Shown: positions 47,401-56,600 of the stretch, piece after piece
Layout: each line of letters starts with the position of its first letter
Numbering within the stretch: the first letter of the stretch is position 1
Assembly: GCA_949152475.1 (NCBI GenBank)
Contig: OX424561.1
Coordinates: 42,312,802 to 42,376,801, forward strand
Direction: 5' to 3'
Origin: Terebella lapidaria
Taxonomy: Eukaryota; Annelida; Polychaeta; Terebellida; Terebellidae
Length of the DNA: 64,000 nt
Translations under genes and position numbers: made by a program
Notes under the pieces: model-generated
What the model saw: the letters and a program-made list of their open reading frames with translations, nothing else
What the model was told of the DNA's origin: nothing
Databases searched by the model: none

Positions 47401-48006
47401 ATGACCAACTCAGTTGGAAGGATCATATCTCTCATGTTAATTCCAAGCTATCTATAGCGCTATATATGTGCTCAAATCTGTAAAGAATATAATGCCACAA
47501 AATATTTTGAAAACTTTATATTTTTCACTTGTGCAGTCCCATCTAATTTACGGGATTTCTTGCTGGGGTGCAGCGGCACGAAAGTATTTGAAAAGGGCGG
47601 AGGTCTTGCAACGTAAGGCCATACGTATTGTTTGTCGTGCTAGTTACAATGCACATTCTGAGCCCTTATTTAGATATGCAAAAATACTCAAATTATCTGA
47701 TCTTTACACGTTGGAAATAGCAAAACTTATGTAGCCTATTTGTGTTCACATCATACCCTTCCGTCCCGTATCATGGATATGTTCGTGAATACCGCAGATG
47801 TTCACAGTTACAATACGCGCCAGACAATACACCACCGGCCACGTCGTACCCACATCGCTTCCCAATGCTTACTTTATAATGGTCCTCAAATATGGTCCAT
47901 TCATTTTACATTATTCCAAATAAACATACTTTTGCAAATAAGGTCAAGGTCATGCTTTTCAATTCATACACGCCTGTGTAAGCTGATGATACACTTTATT
48001 TCATGA
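44380..48006 (+). pseudogene. LINE ORF2: endonuclease and reverse transcriptase (jockey/CR1 group)
   Basis: The N-terminal part is an AP-type endonuclease: LHVNIRSLPSKFDML, MLCETFL, GGVAIYLKD and, after an in-frame stop at 44998, GGDLLDVFYSANLIPTVTRP and DISDHLPVLL. The reverse transcriptase follows in another frame from about 46110: KPKTSCGFDGISPHLLK, NYRPISLLPTLSKVLERII, GQYGFRQKRSTVNA, FLDLSKAFDTIDHAILL, GVPQGSILGPLLF, then FADDTTVFSSSSN and a C-terminal part ending near 48006. At least four frame changes or stops make it dead. About 45500-46090 looks foreign and may be an insertion. It probably belongs to the same LINE as the ORF1-like region upstream. The clade is not resolved beyond the jockey/CR1 group. 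Confidence 0.85.
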
Positions 48007-49719
48007 AATTAATTTCAGCTTTTTTTACTAGGCAATCCCCCATGTATACGGCCTATATTCGGATCAGTTCATAACTTATCAAGGTCATTCTGTGTTCATA
48101 GTGTCTGTTTAGTGTTTTTTAGTGCGAAGCCCCCAACTCTCTACATGTCTATGTGCTGACTTTTTCATGGAGGTTTCATGCCAACCTATCGACGCCCGTT
48201 TTGGCATGTAAACCTTTGTACACCTACTTCAAATGAGGATTTTCTTCGTCCTTGACATAAAATCTCTCGATTTGATGGCAAGCTTTGAATATTCCACAGA
48301 TATATAATGCATAAATCGATGTGTTAGGTTTGAGAAAATTACGCAAAATGGTCTGCTCGCCTGAAAAACGTAAAAATGGCGGAGCCGATGGAAATTCACG
48401 TTCCCAGAATGCAAAGCATATTTTATCACAATGACGCGTACTTTGGAACGCACAATTTTCTGTGCAGCATTTTGTGCATGCATGTACATGTAACCTTGCG
48501 TGTGGCCTTCTTTGGCGTTATGAAGTAAACACAATGATTCGTCTGCGATACCACGACTACATTTACCGTAATTTGACATATTTTATCACATGAGAATGTG
48601 TTCCATGCTGGGTTGCGAAACCTTTTTATTTTAAACTGTTCATTTAATTTGCTCAGTATGCATGTGTTATCTATATCATGATATCAGATGCAGATACTCC
48701 TCATAGTATCCAATATTTAAGGATATTTTATTGAGGTTCAATATCATTTTATCAGGCGTATCTGTTTCATTGAGTTCAAAATAAATGTTTACTTATTAAG
48801 AATATGGTTGAAGTACGCCTATGTGTTTCATCATAATATAGGGAATAAATTGGAATCATGTGGGGCATGATATGATTCTCTTTTTTTTGCAGGGGGGGGG
48901 GGGGGAGAGGGTAACATTCTGTAAGATACATTCAGCTGTCGTGGTGCTGATGATGTGCTCGAGCTCTAATGTCGTCTCCCGCAGTTAGCTGCATTTTCTT
49001 GTTGATAAATGTTGTGTTGAGCCGGGTTAGGAGTATCGGGTGGGGGGGGGGGGGGGGGGGCGAGTTGATTCTTAGATTCTGGGTTTAATATGTGTCTCTA
49101 GTTCTTGCATTGTCGCATGCATGGGTTTAATTATCACTTTGTTGTTTCAATTCCTTTATTTGTGTTCCATTCTTTAGCTGTTACTTAAGTTCGTTCAACA
49201 TGCTGTTCAATATTATTTATAGTCGGTATATATGAATGTTTATATAATACCTGTATTTCTATCTAGTAGTTTGTCTTTGTACTGTATTGTTCACTATAAT
49301 GTTATTTAATTACTATTCAATGGGGTTCTTATTGTTATTCAAATTAATTTTGCTATTATTTCCATTCTCATGCTTGCATCCCCTTGTTTATAGTTATGCT
49401 CTTTCGCTTCTCACTAACATCCAACTTCTAGTTTCTTTACTTTCATTCTTTGTCTGTTCACATTGTGGATTCTCTTTTTTTTCTCTGATATGGGATGGGC
49501 CGGGATTATGCTTTTAGTTCTTGTTTGTTTATTTTTCGTTTATTATGTCGTTGTAAGTTGTATTTACTATGTTTATGGGTATCACACTCACCCGTATATA
49601 TATATATATATTTGTAATTAGTGTATGTTTTAGCCCTTTTTTGTTCATGGGTGTACAGCCGTTTGTGTTTTTGTGTGATTTCCCTTCATATCGGCTTCTT
49701 TGCCGAATGATAAAATAAA

Positions 49720-49754
<35 letters not shown>
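48007..49754 (+). repeat. Presumed LINE 3' region with (TTAC)n tail
   Basis: The region ends in GATAAAATAAATTACTTAC followed by further TTAC units to 49754, a microsatellite tail of the kind seen at LINE 3' ends. The last 450 bases are pyrimidine-rich. The middle contains G homopolymers near 48892 and 49041. At 1.7 kb this is long for a 3' UTR, so part (about 48200-48800) may be unrelated DNA. Confidence 0.5.
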
Positions 49755-50192
49755 ATGAAAACACTTATGATGTGAACCTGACATATAAAAGCAGATGGCT
49801 CATCCATCAGCAGATGGCCATTTTCTGATAATAATTAAAACGTAGTCCGCTACAAACAGTCAGGTAATGAAGAGTCAAATTTTAAAAGTTATTTCTTGAA
49901 TATTATCTCTTCAAAATGACATATTTTATAGACTAACTTATCAGTATCCTAATACTGAAAAGAAATATAGGGGGTCACTGTGCTGGTTTCTTCGACATAT
50001 TCGATCAAAATCATAAACATTTACCTAAAATGACATAAATTATGACATTTTTGCACATTTATTTTGTCCATATGGTACAAGCCACGTTGTCACTGAAATT
50101 CTTTTACATCACAAGTTGTTACATAACAAGACACTCAAACTCACACACAGTGAGGTGAATGTGTATGTTCCTCGGGAACCAGTGAAACATGC
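49755..50192. other. Unassigned stretch
   Basis: No gene or repeat recognised. Confidence 0.3.
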
Positions 50193-51055
50193 TGAATCGA
50201 CGGCTAATTTCTCAACACAATCTGATGGTATATGTTCTGTTTACTTCTTAAATCATTGCAGAATATGATTTATGTTCAGTTTCTTATGTGGCGTTCACCG
50301 CTCTTCATATATCTGTCACACAAAACTGGAACGGCTGGCAGTGGAACAGTTAGCCATCATAAATCACCAAAGACAAAGCGCTTCCAGCTACTAAGCAGGA
50401 TATCTTGACCACAATTGCACGAAAATTATTCCAGTTAACATTTTGATTATTCCTGGACGTGGAGTCAGCTACGTAATCCAACAAAATTGGACATAGAATA
50501 AAAATAACAGAAACAAACCTAATTCTATGGGAACAAACTTGATTCTATGGGTAGGTCGTTGTTATAGCCATGCAACTAAGAGCTTCTCGGTGCTGATCCT
50601 GAATAAATACATGTATATTGTTGAAGCTTGATTTTATGTTCTGTTTCTAGGAGAAGGTCAATAACATGGATGACATATCTTAGCCCATAGTTCCATGGTT
50701 ATCAAATAAACCTACCCATAGAATCAGGTTTGTTCCCATAGAATCAGGTTTGTTTCTGTTATTTTTAATCTATGATCAATTTTGTTTGATGAGGTAGCTG
50801 ATTACACGTCCAGGAACAATCAGAATGTCAACTGGGCTAATTGTTGTCCAGATACCCAGGTAGTGTGAGTGCTTTGCAGTTGGTGATTTATTTTGGATAA
50901 CTGTTTTATCATTTGGTTGTTCCACTTTTGTGCGACAAATGTATGAACAACGGTGAACACTACATAAGAAACTGAACATAATCCATATTCTGCAATGATT
51001 TATGGAGTAGATAGAACATATGCCATCAGATCGTGTTGAGAAATTTGTCGTTGAC
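50193..51055. mobile_element. Large inverted repeat, about 360-bp arms
   Basis: The left arm (about 50193-50555) begins GAATCGACGGCTAATTTCTC and the right arm (about 50690-51055) ends in its diverged inverse. Shared landmarks include CTGGACGTG, CATAGAATCAGGTTTGTT-type words (twice on each side) and GTTCAGTTTCTTATGTGG. The loop is about 130 bp. Arms differ at many positions, so it is fairly old. It is probably a fold-back DNA element. No transposase or target duplication was found. Confidence 0.7.
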
Positions 51056-51840
51056 AGATAATTGCGAATATAACGAAATTTGCAAAGAAACGAAATATGT
51101 GAAATTTCGCAATAATTCCTATATTAATGATACAATGCCTAATAACCGGTGTTAATATCCATATTCTGCCATCATATCAACAAAGTGATCTTTGATCAAA
51201 ACAATGTCATGTTCTTCACTCTATAACTGTCCTAAAATCATATAACATGCTCTTTTCTCGTTTCAAACATCATATCTAGGCTATTTTTATTACAATGTTT
51301 ATTTGATAAATTTTATCAAATAAACATTGTAATAAACACAGTATAGGTATTATATAATTGATTTCCCAAACAAATTCTCTTGAATTTTACCTATTTTTAT
51401 GCTCGCTGATGTTGATAGTCATGCATTGGAGCGCTGCTCTTATATTTCAATCGATACTGAATTAAAGCAACTGCTTTCGAATGTATGTAATATTCTTTTC
51501 AAAAATAAAGTCTAGTCCAACTAATCTAATATAAGAAAACAAAACATGTGCACATTGATTTCGATAATTACATTACGTCCGAGTTGTCTTTCTATTCGTT
51601 TTAACACACATTTTATGCCTTTTTTTGTATATAAACAAAAGAAGTGTATCCATCAATACATTTTCCAGTTTGTATCTGAATATATAGTGCAGTTGTGAGA
51701 AAATAATCAGCGATATACAATTTCGTGCTTGGAATTGGCAATCCATTTTGCACTTTTATGCTTTGTTTACATCTGCGTGTGATAGTTACAGTTCCCGTAT
51801 TTACAGGTGAACCACCTGTTCTCATGATCAGTTTGCATTA
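51056..51840. other. Unassigned stretch with a 49-bp palindrome at 51287-51335
   Basis: TTATTACAATGTTTATTTGA at 51287 is followed by a one-base centre and its exact inverse, 24 bp on each arm. The remaining sequence shows nothing recognisable. Confidence 0.7.
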
Positions 51841-52337
51841 TGAGCATATAGGAAGTCATATATGGAACAACTGATGATCACCATGAGCTTGACCTCGGAT
51901 GACCTTGAGTGCCCGATGTGAAATGTGTAAATTAGCCACTGAGGCTTGAACACTTGCACATACAGGTTAGGATTGTGTATAAGCTTACAAGGAGTTATGT
52001 GTTTATGGCACATCTGTTGGTGATCTTGAATTTGACCTTCTATGTGACCTTGAAGGCCAAATCTCACAATCTTGCCTGACCTGACATGTGTAAATTGACC
52101 TTCATGGAGGATCATGGGGGGGGGGGGGGGGGGGGTCGCACGGTGAGCTGACGGACCCAATGGATGACGGACTACTGGTACAAGGGTCTATTCGCCACAT
52201 TATCCCATTCCTACAATGTTGGTTCCCGACATGGTCCACCTGCCAAACACGACCAAGGTCTTGCAAGTCGAGATCTCGAAGGAAGCAAGGCGAGAAGTAC
52301 TAAAACCAAGACTAAAATAAATAAATAAATAAATTAG
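51841..52337. repeat. AGGTCA-type repeat fragment, G homopolymer and AAAT microsatellite
   Basis: 51850-52080 carries GACCTTGAATTTGACCTT-like words and resembles 6480-6730. A G run lies at about 52118-52134 and an AAAT repeat at about 52315-52333. Confidence 0.55.
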
Positions 52338-52950
52338 GCCGAGGGCCAAAGATAGGTTACCAGACAATATATGTTTAATATTTTAGATGTTAGCCAGGTA
52401 ACTGGTTAAATCCAAGGTCAAGAGAACATTCAGCATATATAATATTGAGCATATGTCATGTCCACAGTTGATTGCTAAGCTGTAAATTCAATAATCAGAG
52501 AGATATTAGAAATTTTGTGCTGTGGCCTTGAAAAAGAAGGCAAAGGTCAAATTCAAGGTCATCAGAATATTTGGTGTAAAACATTTCCTATATGTCCTTC
52601 ATTGATTTCACACATTATGAAGTCAATATGTGAGAGCCATTTTGTCTTGTCACCGTGGGAATCAGGTCAAAGGAAATTGGAAAATAAGGTCATTGGTCAA
52701 GTCGAGGTCACGAGAATATTCAGCATATATCATTTGGAGTTTGATCACAATTGATTCCTAAGCTGTAAAGTTGATAATAAGTGAGATATTAGCTATTTGT
52801 GATCTGACCTTGGAAATGAGGTCAAAAATCAAGTTCAATGTCATGAGAAAATTAAGCATATATCATTTCCTGTTCGCAGTCGATTCTTAAGCTGTAAAGT
52901 CGATAACAAGCGAGATATTAGTCATTTTGTTCTCTGGCCTGAAAAAGGAA
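52338..52950 (-). repeat. AGGTCA-rich dispersed repeat, left of the DIRS insertion
   Basis: It starts AGGCCGAGGGCCAAAGATAG, as does 63647 onward, and continues as about 130-bp units containing TTCAAGGTCA, AGCATATATCATTT, AGCTGTAAAGTCGATAA and GCGAGATATTAG. The DIRS element interrupts it, and the repeat resumes at 59513 in the same orientation. Confidence 0.75.
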
Positions 52951-53679
52951 GTTTTAACTTGTTTAAAACCAGTATTTATTACATACCTACCTCTATAATA
53001 AACTCTTTGGGTAATCTTACCTTGGCATTCAAAGAAGAGGAGAGAGAAATGAATGTCACAAGAATTTTCTTAAAATTCCTGACATCCATCTCGAACTCGA
53101 AATTGAAGGAAATTACTCTCACACATCTCAGATTCCCCGCGGTGTAGATGTGACGTCACACCGGTCATATGATTGACCTTAGCCGCCATTAATTTGCCCA
53201 CCTGGTTAAGGCAGGGGAGGCGGGAGGGAGAATAATCGTGTTTATTATAGAGGTAGGTATGTAATAAATACTGGTTTTAAACAAGTTAAAACTTCCTATT
53301 TATTGCCATACCACTACCTCTATAATAAACTCTTTGGGTTATATCAGAATAACCAAAGGAGGTGGGTTTAACCCTCTCCCGGGAATTTCATCACCGATGT
53401 GTGAGAGTAGGAAATATCCATTGAAAGTAGTAAATATTGTGTTTTACTTTTAAATTATAATTTTAAGTCGAAAATACATATTTACAGGATATTTACAACT
53501 AAACCATAATACACGCCTGAATTACCTTCAGATGCATGGAGACGAGCAGGGGCTCTGCAGAGGTGACTTTCCTCTTGCAGAAGAACAAAAATTTCCCTCG
53601 CCAAAGAAGAGGAGCAACTCCCCTGGGAGTCGACCTCAGGTGCATCTGTACAGAGGCGTGTTGATCTATTTACAGGTAT

Positions 53680-56600
53680 CTACAGCTGGACTACACGCTC
53701 CGCCGCCACCAGTCGTCCAAGCTGGAGGCCGGAGTCATCCTCCCAAGCTAACTCCCTGAGATAGAAAGAAGTGAATGTGTTATGAGATTTCCAGGTACAG
53801 GCAGACATGACATCATTCAGAGACACTTTATTTGTAAAGGCAAGTGAAGCCGCGAGAGCCCTCACATCATGCGCTTTGACTCTGAAACCTGTGGATTTTT
53901 TCGCCTGTGACTTTTCATAGCAAAATCTAACACACTTCTTGATCCAAGATGAGATCGTAGCAGGACGGATATCATTTGGAAAATCCTTAAGATAGGACAC
54001 GAAAAGCAAACGCTTGCCGAGATGCAGCTCACGCGTACGATTAACGTAGATGCGGAGGGCTCGCACGGGACAAAGCTTCGCGTCTTCCTCCAGGCCCGGC
54101 CCCAGAGAAGGAGTCAGGGCGGGAATGGAAAAGCTCAATAATGGCGTACCTGCTAATTGAGTTTTGGCCAGAAAGGAGGGAATGACTCCGAGGAGAACCG
54201 AGGAGCCATCCGACTTCCACTTAACTTTGGAAAAGGACAGAGCGTGGAGCTCACTCCGTCGCTTCCCGGAAGCCAGAGCCAAAAGGAAGACCGTCTTAAA
54301 CGTCAGAAACTTTAGTGAGGCCCGCTCAAGGGGTTCGAACGGATCTTTTCTTAAGACGTTGAGAACAAGCGATAGATCCCACTCAGGAACCGGGTTCCTA
54401 GCTTTCGGTCTTTCGATCTCGAAACTATTAATCAACGCAGTCAAACCTTGATCATGACCAAAATCGATCCCAAGTTTGGGTTTTAGAGTCTTCGCGATAG
54501 CCGTACGGTAACCCGCGATCGTGGATGGAGCTCGCCCTTCATTGAACTTTTCGAGAAGAAATTCGGAAATTAGGGGAGCATCGACTCTGAAAGGACTAAC
54601 CTTCCGGCGACGACACCAAGCACAGAAGGAAGTCCACTTCGATTGGTAGACTGCCAAAGAAGATTTTCGATTTGATCGGGCGATCCTAGCGGACACCTCC
54701 CTTGAAAATCCCTTCTTTCGGAAACATCGCTCGACAATATCCAGGCATGAAGCTTCAGACTTGCGGGAGCCTGATGAAACATGCTGGAGCGAGGTTGTTT
54801 GAGGAGGTCCCACTGATCCGGAAGCTGACGAGGGAAGTCTACTATCAACTCCAGAAGGTCCGGGAACCACGACCTCTGCGGTAGACACGGAGCAATCAGC
54901 AGGAGGCGACACTGGTGAGTCCGAAACTTGGCGATCACCTTGTCCAACAACACCGCTGGGGGGTAAGCATACGCGTACATGCCCTCCCAGGACGTCGACA
55001 TCGCATCCACTGACATGGCCGTGGGATCGGGAATGGGAGACACAAACGAAGGAAGTTTGTGGTTCCAACGGGTCGCAAACAAATCGACCATCGGCGTGCC
55101 CCATAGGCCGCAGAGAGATTGGAATACCCTGGGGGCAAGACTCCACTCCATGGCCTGGACCTGGCCCCTCCGGGAGAGGCGGTCCGCCCAAACATTCATA
55201 TGACCAGGGATATGCCTCGCGAAAAGCGAAATACCCCGGTCGTGACACCAGAGCAGGAGGTCGATAGCGGCTTGGCACAGCGACTGGGACTTCGTACCGC
55301 CCTGCTTGTTGATGTAAGCGACAACGGTGGAGTTGTCGGTGGCCACCAACACAGCCTGATTGAGGAAATGTGTTTCCCAATGCCTGAGAGCCAAGAACAC
55401 GGCCTCCAGTTCCAACAGGTTTATGTGCCATTCCTGCTGAGACGAAGACCAGGTGCCCGAGACCTCGCTGTCGTCCCAGTGAGCGCCCCAGCCGTCCATA
55501 CTGGCATCCGTAAATACGTGCCTGGATGGAAGCGGCCGGCGGAATGACGACCCTCGGAGCAGATTGACGGGATCCAGCCACCATTGCAGATGGGAAACGA
55601 CTTCCGGAGAGACCTGCACGAGCTGGGATCTGTCTCCCGTGACCTGGGACCATTGAGAGTGTAGATGCCGCTGAATAGGCCGCATGTGCAGGCGGCCCAA
55701 CGGAACTAACTTTTCCGTGGACGCTAGCATCCCGAGAAGGGACTGCCAGCGTCTGGCCGTCTGTGGAATGCGACGAAGGAAGCCTTCTGACAGCACGGAT
55801 AATTTTGACTGACGATCCAGCATCGGCAAAACAGTCTCTGAGGTAGTCTGATAACGATACCCCAAGAAGACGAAGTCTCGACGCGGTGACAAGTCGGACT
55901 TTTTTTGGTTGATTTTGAACCCCATCCGTGAGCATAGATTTACCACAAACTGTGCTTGGACGATCAGCGTTTCGCGACAATGGTGCCGGATTAGCCAATC
56001 GTCGAGATATTGGTGGATAAAAATCCCCCGCTTGTGGGCGAGAATCTGGACTTCCCGAGCCACCATGGTGAAAATCCACGGCGCTGTCGATAATCCGAAC
56101 GGGAGCGCCCGAAACTGCCATACGCGGCCGAGATAGAGAAATCTCAGGTATTTGCGAACTGCAGGTTTCATTGGAATATGGAAATAGGCATCTTTGAGAT
56201 CGATCGTTACCACCCACGAATCGCGAGGCATGACTGAACGAACTTGCTCCGGCGTTTCCATGGAAAACGTCGGCACGATTAAGAACTTGTTCAACGGAGA
56301 AAGATCTATCACTGGTCTCCAACCCCCCGACGCTTTGGGAACCACAAACAACACGCTGTAGAACCCGGGAGTGTCCCCGGGAGCAGGTTCTATCGCTTGT
56401 TTCTCGATCATCGCCGTTATCTCCTCGTGGAGAACACGGCGGCGTTCTGGATCGTTTGGAAGAGTGAAACCCCTTGGGACGGGCGATAACGGTGGCAATT
56501 TCTCGAATTTCAGGCCGAATCCTCGACGGAGCGTCGAGACGACCCAGGGGCAAGCCCCGAGCCGCTCCCACTCTTTCCAAAACAGAATTAAACGAGCTCC

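Noticed and set aside
48229-48579. 116-codon - strand frame in the presumed LINE 3' region
   Set aside because: No family resemblance and no supporting splice or promoter signal.
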